A stretch of 64,000 nt of DNA from Phoma sp. XZ068 (taxonomy: Eukaryota; Ascomycota; Dothideomycetes; Pleosporales; Didymellaceae): positions 1,708,566 to 1,772,565 of the forward strand of contig RBKR01000008.1 of assembly GCA_004835665.1 (NCBI GenBank), read 5' to 3'. Under the pieces are notes generated by a model. It searched no databases. It was not told where the DNA came from and saw only the letters and a list, made by a program, of their open reading frames with translations. This document shows, piece after piece, positions 33,577-45,079 of this stretch. The position numbers and the translations under genes are program-made. Numbering within the stretch: position 1 is the first letter of the stretch; the number at the start of each line of letters is the position of its first letter.

Positions 33577-34879
33577 ATGTCTTTCGTGATCTTCCAAACA
33601 GCGAGAGTCTTTTTCTATACCTGGCCTCAGGTTTTTGTTACTTTACTCTTAGGATATGTTCTACAATTCGTTTGGATCAAGCTCTACAATTTGAACCAAG
33701 TAAGTGCCCCTGCAGAAACGAAAATTTATGTTCTTCTCTAATTGGGATGTTCTTCTATTAGAAGGGTCGAACAATGGTTGCATCGAGTGATATAGAGCCA
33801 CTATGGGATTTTGACTACCGCAAGACCGACCCAATACGATATCAGCCGTATAAGACGCAGGGACACGTAACAATGGGTAGGCCACCTTGCATGAAGAACC
33901 TCCAGGATATTAGGGCTAATTTCAGCGAGCAGGTATCCAAAAACGTGTGAGGTCAGAATGGATCCGCATTGACCGTGGTTATATTGGTCGTATCGAAGAA
34001 CGCCGTCCTTTACTTAAGGACAAACCCGAGTTCACTATCGGTACCGGAGACATTGTTAACCCAGCCATCGAAGAACTCTATGACGAGATTATGATAAAGT
34101 ATCTACCATTTCGTTTCCCTACCCTTTTCCGGAAGCAGGGCAAGATCGTCACGAACTTAGCCACTGGAGAAGCCTATCCACTATCCACTAAGGGGTTGAC
34201 TCATTCTCAAATGCTCCACCTCATGGGTTTACATGTAGAGGAAGATTTCTACTTCATGTGTCCAGATTCCGATGGTCAATTTAGACTTCGTGGTTATCTT
34301 GCCTGCTTCCCTGGTGGCTTTTTGAGCCCTGCTCGGGTTGGAGAGTCTGTTCGTGAGATCCACAAGCCAGTTCCAGGTTATGAACAGAAACTTGGTCTTA
34401 GCGTTGACAGGTACTTCTCGCGTATGAAGGCTGGTGACTTCATTGGGCGCATGAATGTAAGTCTATTACTCACTACACGCAGTAATTAAGATGGATCACT
34501 AATACATGCTTGTAAACAGTGGTCTTTACAGGTTGATGGCGCCGACCTTTTTCGAACCGATGGCAACAACTATTATCCTGAAAAAGCGGAGACTGTTGGA
34601 GATATCAAATACAGTCCTCCTCTCAGCGACTGCTTTCTACGCGTTGAACACCAGACTCTCACCGCCCTACCGCGCAGCAAGGCTATTATTTTCACAGTCC
34701 GCTCATACATGACGCCTCTACATCAAGTTATCTCAGAAGGCGACGGCAATGCCCTCGCTGATGCGATTGAGTCAATGCCAGCAGGGCTTGGAAGCTACAA
34801 AATGCGTCAATACTGGGGAAGCAAGATCCTTCCTTGGCTGCGGGGTGGTAGGGGTGATGGTACAGTCCCAGAACCTTAG
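33577..34879 (+). CDS. DUF3445 heme-dependent N-demethylase-like protein
   Basis: Four exons, 33577-33699, 33762-33876, 33933-34456 and 34520-34879, total 1122 nt and encode 373 aa. All introns are GT...AG (62, 56 and 63 nt) with CTAAT branch boxes. Residues about 12-35 form one membrane anchor (VFVTLLLGYVLQFVWI). The rest matches DUF3445: PYKTQGHVTMGIQKRVRSEW, IDRGY, ELYDEIMIKYLPFRFP, and the C-terminal RVEHQTLTALPRSKAIIFTV. Bacterial relatives are the alpha subunit of heme-dependent oxidative N-demethylase. Fungal members are uncharacterised and often lie near metabolic genes. Inferred: a membrane-tethered oxidative enzyme in a biosynthetic route. Confidence 0.85.
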
Positions 34880-36459
34880 GGTTAGGATGCTTTGTCTGTA
34901 GTGGCATTACGTACCGTTATGATATTTGCCAGGCAGTAACATCTTAGAAATAAGAAAACGCATGTTATTACCTTTGTTGGCGAATAACATTTGTATCTGG
35001 TTAAATTTGTCATCAGAGGGTGATGAAGGCAACAGTCATATAACTAATGCACATGGTTGGCTGGCAGGGTCTGCTCAAGTTTTGGTGGACCTTTGCCCTT
35101 AAAACGCCACCTTCACTATTTTTGATCAATCTAATAGCCGGGATAATTGGAGTGTTTAGACCGGCTAATCTTCGAACGTTCAAATTGAAGGCTGTACCCG
35201 AGGTGACGTGGTCATCTAGGAGCCCACAGCATCACACGTTGATCGACACAAACAGGAAATTCTAATCCCCAAGGTACCGGCGTTGATTTTCTACTACTGC
35301 AAGCAAGGGTCAGGTTTCTAATGAGCGGGCTTTCAGCTCTTCTGAAGTCAAGTGACAGTAAAACTTATTTCCATCACCTACCTGCTCCACACTGACGCTG
35401 GAGATATTATGGAGACGCATGCAAGTCGACACAAGACGAGGCGACCTGCCTACGTGATAATGCAACCTTCGGGCCGAGCTCGAAGGCCCACTGCGCGACA
35501 CTTAATCTTGCAGAAGCACATGTAACTGGCTTCAAAAAGCCAGAGAGTCGACACTGTTTCTAGGCACCCTTTGTTTTATTGATAAGATTTAAAGCTGGGG
35601 AATTGTCAGTTGTGGCAAGAAAGTTCAGGGCCTCAAGGCTCGCTAAGAACGGCAAGATGAAAGATCATATTGAGAGACTGCCCCAGTAGAAGCAATACGT
35701 CAATCGGACGAAAAGACAGTCATCTTTGCATCTTGCGGCCAGGACGATATTGTGCATGCCGATTCTGGGTGTGAAGTTGACGATCAATACCCACTCGCAG
35801 ACCCTTTTTGTGCCCCTTCCTCATCACTCTGAGATACCGTCAAAACGATGGCAGTGAACTATGGGACCCATCCCTCCCAAGATACCTCAATACTGTGATA
35901 CTATCACAAGAAACGCCTCTGCATTAAGTAATACTTCACATGGATTTGAAGACACGATATAGCCCTGCAGTCCATATCTTGGGCCCGGGTAGGCTGTGCT
36001 GGACGCGGGATGCAGGATCAGGTACACAACTTATTAATTAACTGATTCACAGCAAACTTCCCCAAAGGAGTGTATGTTGATTCGATCTTTAGGGTCTAGG
36101 TTGTCTGAAACGCCAAATTTCAGTATTGGCAGTTGAAATTGAAAATATATGACGAATACTGTGGGGTAGTAATGTAATTCTAGGACATATCCAGACAAGC
36201 CGTGACGACACGATGGCTGGATCAATTTGGAGCTGTGAGAGTATCGAGTGTATCCAGGACTCCTACCAATTAGACAGCTTAGATATAGTCCGAAATTCAA
36301 TTACATTCTTGAGCTGAAATTTGCCAGAGGACTGATTGTACCAATTGCACAAGACTTTTATCCATTTTCAATTCTGCGTGTGTGGCTTCTGCGCAATAAA
36401 CCGTAGTCGGATGTAATTGATTACGAATGCCCCATCATGTTGGCGCCTACCCACCCCCT
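34880..36459. other. 1.6-kb gene-free interval
   Basis: Only short ORFs are seen (for example 35047-35265, 72 aa with one hydrophobic stretch). I recognise no gene. It is moderately AT-rich. Confidence 0.5.
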
Positions 36460-37321
36460 CTAGGACTTCCGCAACTTCGGCGGCAGCAGCATCTCGAAGC
36501 TCATCTGTGGCAAGCAGTTCAAAGAACGATGCACCAAACAGTCGTACCCTGCAGTCGTCAGCTCTTGAGAAAAGGTCAAAATGTTGGAGCCCTCATACCA
36601 TCCCTTGATACTGCCCCCATTGTTACTCGCGAGTGCTGTTTGGCGCAGTTCCACTTCACCCTTAATCCAGTTAAAACCAGCATCCTCCACCAGCGCCTGC
36701 ATGGATTCCATACTTGGAAACCACCAGGGTGATGCCTCATGAGCTTTGAGAGGTGAAATGCCGCGATGCACAACAGCTGAAACAATGGCGGTGTAGACTT
36801 CAGCCACGTTCCCTAGACCGCCAGACTCGCTGATGAATATACCGCCTGGCTTCAACGCGTCCAAACAGCCTTTCATAGTTTTGGCGCGAGTGGTGGAGTC
36901 GCGCAAAATCCAGGGCAGCGCAGCGTTGGAAAATATCTTATCGAAGCTGCCACAGCAAAGATTAGAGTCTCCCGCAAGGTATCGGCAGTCTATGACGCGA
37001 GAATCAATCGAAGGAAAAGCCTTTTGAAACGATTCAATCATTTTGGGAGATACGTCGACACCAACAATGCGTTTTACATGCGAGGCAATCTTAGCTGTCA
37101 ATGTGCCCTCGCCGCAACCGATGTCAAGTATCTCATCTATGTCCATAGTTTAGTCTAGTAATTGGTGCTCTTGGAAGAACATTACCTTCTGGCTGAGGAT
37201 TGAGCCATTGAACGACTTTATTTGGGGCCGCGGGGGCTGCTCCAGATAGGTGCTTCTTGTTACCGAATTCATCTACCGTAGAAAGGCCCTTTGCCGGTGC
37301 ATGTCGATCTACAAGTGCCAT
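36460..37321 (-). CDS. Class I SAM-dependent methyltransferase
   Basis: Exons 37321-37186 and 37136-36460, with a 49-nt intron (gtaatg...catag), encode 270 aa. SAM-binding motif I is EILDIGCGEGTLT (Gly52, Gly54, Gly56), with the acidic VGVDVSPKMI after beta2 and FDKIFSNAALPWIL as motif II. This layout is close to trans-aconitate / UbiE-like small-molecule methyltransferases. The spliced junction NPQPE-DEILDIGCG is diagnostic. It is transcribed divergently from the GST gene with 201 bp between the starts, which suggests coregulation. Substrate is unknown. Confidence 0.88.
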
Positions 37322-37522
37322 GATTTATGAAACAACTACCTGCAAGCTACTGCGGGGTGGTAAATATATAGTAGTTACGGCTGTCCGATATCGCCCGGGG
37401 GCTCGGCTGAGTCTACGGGCCGACAGCGCGCCAACTCCGCAATTATGGCCACATCCATAGGTATTTAAGTCAATCTGAGCAGCCAGTATGTTCAAGACGA
37501 CACGAACCAAGAAAGTTACGAA
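37322..37522. promoter_or_regulatory. Shared divergent promoter (methyltransferase / GST)
   Basis: Only 201 bp lie between the two start codons. It contains an atatat stretch at about 37367-37373, usable as a TATA-like element, and the GC-rich palindromic core cccgggggctcgg near 37395. It is a probable bidirectional regulatory region; no factor site is identified with certainty. Confidence 0.5.
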
Positions 37523-38334
37523 ATGACTCTTATTCTCTATGACTTACCAACCAAAGGCCGTCGTGCCTGTTGGGCTTTCAACCCATGGCGAAGTCTGTCG
37601 ATCCATATTTCAGGGTTTTTTCGGTGCTTTGTTAATATCAAGCAGCTCGCATGCTTTTACAGTATAAAAACATCGACTTTAAGACCGAGTGGCTGGAGTA
37701 TCCTGAGATTGCCCGCACCTTGCAATCGTTCGATTTACCCCCGAGCCACGGTGGTGTCGCCCCATACACCGTACCGACAGTCCGTCTGCCCTCTGGTGCC
37801 TACATTATGGACAGCTATAAAATAGCTCTCGAGGTCGAAAAGCTCTTCCCCAGTCCTTCATCCTATGTTGATGCCGAAATCGTCCATAGGCTAAACGACC
37901 TTGTTGCGCAAATTGTTACTGCTCTAAGCCCAGTACATATACCGCGTATCCCACAATTGCTTTCCGAAGAAAGCTCTCAATACTTTGTGGAAACACGTGA
38001 GAAGCGATTTGGACCTTTGGAGAAGCTTAACGAAAAGGCAGGGAAGGAAATGTGGGATGTTGCCCACGTTAAGCTAGACGAAGTAGCAAAGTTGTTGGCG
38101 GAATACAACGGCCCCTACTTCCGGGGGAACACAGGTGCGTGGAATAAGTACTTATTTTGGATTTGTTTGATAACTTTGTGGATTTTAGTTTCCTACGCTG
38201 ATTTTATTTTTGTTTCGTTCCTTCAATTTGCCAAAGTTGTTTCAAGAGACCTTTACGAGTCTATTATTAAGCAATATACATTATTTGCAGAATTATACAA
38301 GGCTTGCAAGAGATGGCTTGTTCAAGACAACTAG
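37523..38334 (+). CDS. Glutathione S-transferase-like protein
   Basis: Exons 37523-37592, 37646-38134 and 38189-38334 give 705 nt, 234 aa. The N-terminal thioredoxin-like domain is clear: LILYDLPTKGRRACWAFNPWRTRMLLQYKNIDFKTEWLEYP in pieces (the first intron falls inside NPWRT). It then has YTVPTVRL (cis-Pro loop) and DSYKIA. The C-terminal helical domain ends with VSYADFIFVSFLQF. Fungal GSTs of this kind act in detoxification or as glutathione-conjugating or isomerase steps in secondary metabolism. Intron 2 (54 nt) is a multiple of three without stops, so unspliced mRNA would also be translatable. AT-rich decayed DNA begins 20 bp after the stop. Confidence 0.85.
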
Positions 38335-38354
38335 TATTGTACCAGAGTATAAGG

Positions 38355-38695
38355 TAGCCACCTTAGTATAGGCCGAAGTACATACGCTGGTAAATAGGTT
38401 GTGGTTAGGTCAAGGTTGGGTCGGGGTTGTACCTTACTGGGGTTGGGTTTGGGTTGGGTCGCTCGGGCCACAGGTTGGAAATAGGTACTAGGTAGCCCTA
38501 TTGGGTTCGTGATAGTAAGCTGTAATAATAAAAACCTAAGAGGGCTACCCAAGTAGTTTACAAGACCTAACCACGACCCGTGGCCCGAGCAACCTAACCC
38601 AACTCTAACTCTAAAAGGGTATAACCCCAACCTAACCTTAACCTAACTATAACCTATTTCCTAGCGTAGTTCTGTCTAGTAAGATGCTCTAGCTA
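38355..38695. repeat. Foldback/MITE-like inverted repeat element
   Basis: The left arm (core 38380-38481) and right arm (core 38574-38672) are inverted copies about 100 nt long. Both begin cgct.gg.aaatagg.t and share gggttgggtcgctcgggccac against the complement of gtggcccgagcaacctaaccc. Differences are mostly transitions. A spacer of roughly 90 nt separates them. There is no ORF. This fits a non-autonomous terminal-inverted-repeat element after RIP. The outer ends are uncertain. Confidence 0.65.
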
Positions 38696-40033
38696 CCTAT
38701 TATAATTAAACTAGCTAGTCTAGTTAGTCTTTATAATAGAACTATTAGCTATCTTAAACTTCTTATTATACTCTACTTTAGCTTCCTTAAACTTGCTTAG
38801 AATAGCAGCTACTTTAGTACTATAGATAGTTACTAGTATATATAAGATAGTAGGCTTAGTAGTAGGAGCAAGAACTATAAAGTACTACTAGAAGCTACTA
38901 GTTCTAAAGAATATCTAAGCCTTAGCTAGTATCTAGTATTCTCTATTATCTTTACTTAAGTACTAATTATATACTATATTATAATACTAGGCAATAACTA
39001 GCTAACTAGTGCTAATATAACTGCACTTCTCCTCTTTATAGATAAATATATTAAGTAGCTCTCTAAGAATAGAAAATAGTAGCCTAAGTAGTAGTAGTAA
39101 GTAAATACTTCTTAGGTTCTAAAGGCTAAGTTTACTATTCTTATACTTTAGTACTTTTTATATCTTGCTATTTATAGAATAATAGTCCTGTAGGTAGTAG
39201 CAGTTCTAATTTTATATACTACTATACTCTTAGCAGATTAGGACTAATAGCTAGTTTAGCTACTAAGAGGTCTATTAAGGTTATAAACTAAACAAAGCTT
39301 ATAAATACTTCTAAGGTTAGTTCTCTAGGATAAGTAATTATTGTATAGTTTCTGCTAATAGGCTTTTTAAGTTTAAGAACCAGGATGGTCTTTAAAGGAA
39401 GCTATGTAGTAGTTGCACTAAAGGTGGCTGAGCTTTTCCTTCCTGGCAGTGAGTTCTATGCCCGTATCCCTACACTCAGAATGGATTCTAGCTCTCCGCT
39501 TGCCCTATGAGATCTAATAATTGTCAATTATGTGCTTCTCTACTATATCCCTGTAAGTAAGACCGCGTGCTTGATTTCAAAAGTAAGATTTAAGACAGGA
39601 TAGGGATCTAACTCTAAACTTCGTGGCATTTCATGTTAAGTTCGTGAGCAAGTTAGATTGGATCTGTTCTGTATCGTCTCATCGAATTTCTTAGTAAGTA
39701 TGTACGTGACATGAACCTCTACAACGCACTGGGCCGAATCAGTCGTATTTGCAAGTACCTATAGCACTTTCTGAAATCGCCTAGAGAGACTGGGTCGATG
39801 CGGCGAAGAAATGTTTGCATGGACTCTAATTGGTCCTGATATGCAGTTCCATCGAGAGCAGATGAGCTGCATGTGCCATGTAGAGATGGCTCTCGAGGCA
39901 CACCACTCTGGCATAAGCGAGCAGCAGGTCGCATGCGGACTTGTGAACATCTACATCGGAGCACATGGGTGCGCTCCAGTATTCAAAACGAAGTTTCTCT
40001 GGCTATTAGAAGGCAACAACGGCCTCTATAAGC
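38696..40033. other. RIP-like AT-rich block then gene-free spacer
   Basis: 38696-39360 is composed almost entirely of ctagta/tatta/agcta-type words with almost no CG dinucleotides, the signature of heavy RIP on repeated DNA; no frame is open. From 39360 to 40033 composition returns to normal without a recognisable gene. Confidence 0.6.
39272..39336 (+). repeat. 65-nt interspersed repeat, copy 1
   Basis: Nearly identical to 47571-47635 in the same orientation (ctattaaggttataaacta, then aagcttataaatacttct, then aaggttagttctctaggata). The two seen differences are transitions. This links the two AT-rich blocks to one repeat family. Confidence 0.75.
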
Positions 40034-40998
40034 CTAGCCCCGCTTCGCGACAATGTCTTTCAGAATCTCTAAACCGGTTCCCGCAAGCACCGTAGCGTCC
40101 TGGCAGCGTAAGCATACATGACTGTGGACAGCAGGGCAGTCGACTCACCATAGTCTCTTGCGGTACGTTCGTAGCTGTGGTGCCATCCCTTACCATCTCA
40201 GCGAGATCACCATACCAGCATCGACCCGTGGTATCGCTTGTGATGGCATCGACAACTTCCGCAGCATACTCTGTTACCCCTATCCTCGGTACTCCATCAT
40301 TTCCTTGAGCACGTTTGACAACAACATGTTCGTCGATAGCCTTGTAAGGCGAGTTTGCTGGTAGTGCGAAGTCATTGAAGTACGTATGGCCTTGGGTTTT
40401 CACTGTCCCTGTGACGACTGACAGAACCTTGATGCCGAAAGGCTCTAGCTCGAGGCGCATTGTCTCTGCAATGATCTCAATAGAGCGTTTGGTCGCAGAA
40501 TATGTCCCTTCTCGAAGTTAACATATGATTGGAGGAATTATTTGACCGCAGTTTGGATGGGCATTTACCAACATATGGAGTGTTTAGATAACCTGCTATG
40601 GAGGTGATGAACACCACTTTTCCTTTTGCATCCATGAGCAATGGCGCAAAAGCCCGAGTAAGTCTCATTGGCCCAAACACATTGGTTTCGAACAAGCCCT
40701 TCACAACATCTATATCCTCATCAAGGATGGGCACAAAGTGATTTGTACCCGCGGTGTTGATGAGATAATCTAGCTTTCCTCCTGGATGCTTGGGAACAGT
40801 TTCAGCTGCCTGCGCGATATCGGCTGGATTCGCTACATCGAGGCTGAGGTGCGTAACATTAGAGAGACCTCCTAGACTAGACATTTTAGTTAGTTTGCGC
40901 GCGGTTGCGAAGACGTGATAGCCCCGTTCGTGGAAGGAAGTAGCCAAGGTCGAACCGATACCGCCATCACTGCAGCCTGTAATTAGTACGGTACGCAT
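40034..40998 (-). CDS. Short-chain dehydrogenase/reductase (AYR1-like)
   Basis: Exons 40998-40569, 40507-40149 and 40099-40034 give 855 nt, 284 aa. Introns of 61 and 49 nt have gtaaat/gtgagt donors. The Rossmann motif is TGCSDGGIG (7-15). NTAG follows, then Ser133 in FITSIAG and the catalytic Tyr146-x-x-x-Lys150 in YSATK. The layout and C-terminal half (RLELEPFGIKVLSVVTG) match the NADPH-dependent 1-acyldihydroxyacetone-phosphate-reductase-like classical SDRs. The last exon was found because the unspliced frame ends in a non-family tail, while splicing gives VPQETM-DATVLAGTG and a normal end. An upstream in-frame ATG (41055) would add 19 residues and is less likely. Confidence 0.88.
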
Positions 40999-41565
40999 GT
41001 TTGGAGAAATACTCGGCTCAATTAGGAATGAAAGCTGGCGAAGGTGAAGATGCAAACAAAATGTGGGCAGATGCGTATGAGAAGGATACTTTTATGCTAT
41101 TTATAAGCCCTGCATTGACTGGGGCATGAAACGACGCTTGCACAAGAGCCGCCATACCACCAAGTACAATGTTTGTTTGATTGGCCATACTGATTAAGCC
41201 AGCGGCCTAGTAGTTTCTCCGGATGGGATGTCCTGAACATCTTTTTTCGTTGTACTATGCTTGACTGCTCGTGGGATCCTTGATTCGCTTACGACATCTG
41301 AAGCCGTAACCCGTCAGAGAGGAGAGGATATGAGTTTAGTCGCTGTAATATTCTCGCTGTAATATTCTGAGCTCCAATTATTACATCTGCGCGGAACTGC
41401 ACAATGTTCGATGCATGTACGCTAACCGACATGGATCTATCTATACGTTCCTAATAAGTTTTTTTCTCAGTGTACCTTCCAGAAGACACGTCTGGAGCAG
41501 GTACGACTAATCATAAAGCCAAGGTACAATATGACGAAGACGCAGCATACTTTTACTAGGGAATA
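40999..41565. other. Spacer with no gene seen
   Basis: It contains the SDR promoter on the minus strand and a duplicated short word (ctgtaatattct twice at 41345-41370). No ORF of interest. Confidence 0.5.
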
Positions 41566-42120
41566 AATATCCCTGCAAGAGACCTTCCTTACACAGATGC
41601 TGCAGAGATCAAAGATCGTCATCAGGTAGTTCTGGACTATTTCAAGGAATATGCTCCAGAGTTGTAAGGAAACTCATTCTGAACAACGGACATATGTCTG
41701 ACGAACAAAACTCCAGGCCGCAGATGTTGAGTGTTGGAAGAGATGACCCAACAACATCTGAAGTGATTGTTCTCAAGTTTCACGCAAGTACCAAGCCTGC
41801 TGCCGACTGGCGCAAGCAACTCCAAGCTTCAGGAGATAGTGTTGTGCTTAGAAATTCACGGGTTTGGCTAATGGGGGACGCCATACACGCCATGCAGCAA
41901 CCAAATCGGTCGTTATTTGTCTTTAAATTCACGCATGAGATGCTAATTGCATCAGAAGAGGCCAGGGTGGCAACAATGCGTTGCAAGACTGCGCTGATAT
42001 GCTTCCGCAGCTCTTACGGCTGGACCTCGCCTCTAAAACACCTCAAGGCTGCACATCAGCGCAGGTTAGGGGCTCGCAATGCATAGGAGTCAGTCAAGAG
42101 CATTCCAGTGGGTTTGCAGA
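41566..42120 (+). pseudogene. Remnant of FAD-dependent monooxygenase (C-terminal part)
   Basis: Pieces in successive frames read like the end of a salicylate-hydroxylase-type flavin monooxygenase: DLPYTDAAEIKDRHQVVLDY then FKEYAPEL (41577-41664), then the GD-box VWLMGDAIHAMQQPN (41862-41905), then, in another frame, LQDCADMLPQLLRLDLASKT (41983-42045). The GD motif binds the FAD ribityl chain. The N-terminal FAD Rossmann half is absent and there are frame breaks, so this is a dead fragment. An intact enzyme would hydroxylate an aromatic or polyketide substrate. Confidence 0.7.
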
Positions 42121-42469
42121 AGCGGAGGGACTTCCATCCCAGTATGTGTAGACCATCGTTCGATGTCCAATGTAGAACGATAAGGGCTTGTAACTGACAT
42201 ACATTTCAAACAGAACCTCAACTTTGACAGCTGGCTAGGTGCATTAATCAAACTCTTAAGAATTATTGTCATCCCTTTTTCGAGGCTGTAAAACACCTTG
42301 TTTTGGCCAAATACTAGTTCACAAACAAAGTAAAGGAAAAGATAACAAAAAATTGGTTACAGACCTTGCTTGAAAGCAGAGGCCAATATCTATTATAGGC
42401 ATAGTTCCTACTATTCGCCTCATCTCGCAACAAATTGGAATAGGATTAATTCCTTTGTATTTATAGTTA
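42121..42469. other. Intergenic, no gene seen
   Basis: This is 3' flanking sequence between the monooxygenase remnant and the NmrA-like gene. Only short ORFs. Confidence 0.5.
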
Positions 42470-43579
42470 CTACGGCCTTCCCTTGTAGCATTTGTCTAAC
42501 ATTTCCTCTACACTCATGAATTTGATGTCAGGAAATCTTGCGTTTAGCTCTTTAGGAACGTGGCAAATTGTCTCATCCGTAGTCCATCTAGAAAAGATTG
42601 ACATAAACCATCGAAACTGGGTTTTAGGAATGGTTTCATAGCACTGAAGCTGCGAGGGTAACTCCGTCATCTCGGAATTTCTGAGCTTCTCAGAACTGTC
42701 GTAGGTAACCTTGAACTTACAACCTGGTCGTTGTGTCAGCCGAAATTGGGTACTCATTTGAGACGGAAGGTGGCTTCGAACCAAGCGTTTCCTCTGCTAA
42801 GCGAACAAACTCATTCCAAGTGAGAATATCCCCGGCGATTCGACTCTTCTCAGGCCATTCCTCCAGGTCTAGAAGCCTAACGACACACCGCGCCATGTCG
42901 AAAGAGTACGTGAAGCTCACAGGAGTGTTGCCGTCTCCAGGAATGGCAGCCTCTCTATGTGCTATGTCGACGGCAAATGGCGCGGGCCGCAAGTATGATT
43001 TGAGGTGTGGCATTGCCCAGTAATCGAGAAAACAGCCGTTCAGGATGATTGTCCACTGCAGCCCAGACTTTCGCAGCTTCTCTATGGCGCCAAAGTAGTC
43101 GATCAATGTAGGAAGCTCATGAACAGAACTGCGGCTGGTTAGCGAAACTATGCACGATTTCAAAGCAGGTAACTCGATTAAACTTTCTCTTGCGGGTACG
43201 CTATGGCGAATGTGCTGGGTATAAAGCGCTTCGTGGCCGCAGCTGCGGTGGCAGCCTTGATTAAGTTCAGTTGCGCTACTCTCAAAGAGTCTCCATGGTA
43301 TCCAACACAACTAATTATCGTGTGAATTTGATTTTCCTCCAGTATCTGCGTCAGTGACTCGATGTTGTTGTAGTCAACCTGCAAGGATGAGGCTCCTGTG
43401 TTGGTGCTGGTAGGCTGCGGCTACTATTAGCATGGCGATCATCCTTGCCCTAATAATTAGAGAAGTATTACAACTTTTCTAGTGAGAACAAAAGCTTTGT
43501 GCTTCGTCTGCGTTCCCATGATCTCCAGAATGGTCCGACCGACACTCCCTCCGCCGCCTGCGATCGCCACGTTGACCAT
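42470..43579 (-). pseudogene. NmrA-like NAD(P)-binding reductase, frameshifted
   Basis: Likely exons are 43579-43472, 43420-42782 and 42723-42470. The N-terminus has the NAD(P) motif AGGGGSVGRTI. Then come VDYNNIESLTQIL, IHTIISCVGYHG, KRFIPSTFAIAY, and after a frame change LIELPALKSC, LQWTIILNGCFLDYW, SFDMARCVVRLLD, FVRLAEETLG-CKFKVTYDS and FMSVEEMLDKCY. All belong to the isoflavone-reductase-like / NmrA family. Exon lengths sum to 1001, not a multiple of three, and the reading frame changes near 43195-43210 with no room for an intron. Either a one-base indel has killed the gene or there is an assembly error. The first intron donor is uncertain by three bases. Confidence 0.75.
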
Positions 43580-45079
43580 TGCTATAATTCCGGCAACGGT
43601 TTTGCCAGATGTTGAGACACGTAATGGAAAGAAATACAAGGTGGAATGCTGAATCAATTCATTGATTGCTGGATGGGGGGACCTGCACTATCTATAGTAT
43701 AGTTCTAGCCAACGGTCGGAATCCGCGCTTCCCGGCTCTGGAGGTGGGCCCACAAAATGGGAAGGGCTGGAACTGAACTTTGGGGCACACTAAGACAGCA
43801 TTCGTTGAGGGATGCGTCGGCTTACCCGCTACGCCCCAAAATCTATGGTGTCGAGGTGGTCATTTTTGGGGTGTCGTTAAATGTTTATACTCTGCTTTGA
43901 GCGTCTTCTTAAGCAAAGCCTGTTAACTGGATGGTGCGGTAGGAATCGTCGGCTCATCAGTAAGAAGAGGAGAGTATGCTATGCACGAGAAAGTGCAGTG
44001 TACTAATGAACTGAGAGCTGTCGCTTGGTTGTGACTGTGAAACGATTGAATGGCATGTGCAAGACACAATTTCACGCCACCCGCATCAAGTGTATTTGTT
44101 GAATAGGAACCTTCACGAAGCCTTTTGGCTGATTTATTTGAATGCTTGCATCTTCTAAAAACCGAGAACCTGGGAAGTGCAGAGTTCCTATATTCTACAT
44201 CACATCACTTTAGTAGTCGCCAAAGCTGTAGCTACAGTACTCATACAAGTACAAGACTAACGAGCAGCATGCAACGGTTCAATATAACCGCTTTTCACTG
44301 AAACCCTCTGGCAAGCTAATCCTTGTGCGAAATCGCAGCCGATGGCCTGCTTAGCCGGTACATGAACAGACACTTCCTACCTCTATGTACCTTATCGCAT
44401 TTTGATTGAGAATGGAGCGGGTTTGGCGGTGATGTGTTAAGCTCGAACAGGAAACCCACAATAGGACTACAGTGGAAATCGAGATGGGAATGGACTAGGC
44501 CCGAAACCTTGACATATCGCACCTTTTGTCTAATTGGTCAAGTTAGTTCGGCGACTTACTATATATGAAAACGTTGTGCTTAGACTCACACGGGGTACAA
44601 TCTGTACAAAACATCGTCCAAGTGGCCAGCCAACGCACACAGAGACAGCGGTTAAGGGATAACGACAGACTTCTGTAGACAAACTGCTCTGTTTGAGGAA
44701 AAGAGGAAGTGGTTTGCAGCGTGGCAAACTCCACCCGTGCCGGCCCTCTGCCAAGCATATCAATCGGGCATAGCTGCGGAGAAAGCCATTTGCGCTTCTC
44801 CACTTTACAATTTCTGGGTGGAGCACTCGGTTAAATCATGTTAGCGTACTGCAACCTGATGACTTTGCAGTCTCGTAACTCCGGGTGGCAGGACCGGTCC
44901 AATACTCTTGATTGTTCGAATTGTGTTTTATGTGTGAACCTTGTAGACTTTGAAGTCAAGTACCAATAGTGATAAGTTGTATATGTGTAACAATATCTAT
45001 AGCGCAGTTTAAATGAAGTAATGGCTGCCGTCCATGGTTTCTGGCACTTACTTACATGTATCGTTTGTAACAGTTGTAT
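43580..45079. other. 1.5-kb gene-free interval
   Basis: It contains the upstream region of the NmrA-like gene and the 3' side of the DFR-like gene. ORFs of 68-98 aa at 44316-44826 (minus) show no family features. Confidence 0.5.

Noticed and set aside
35047..35265. 72-aa ORF with a hydrophobic segment.
   Set aside because: Isolated, short and without homology I recognise; not enough to call a gene.
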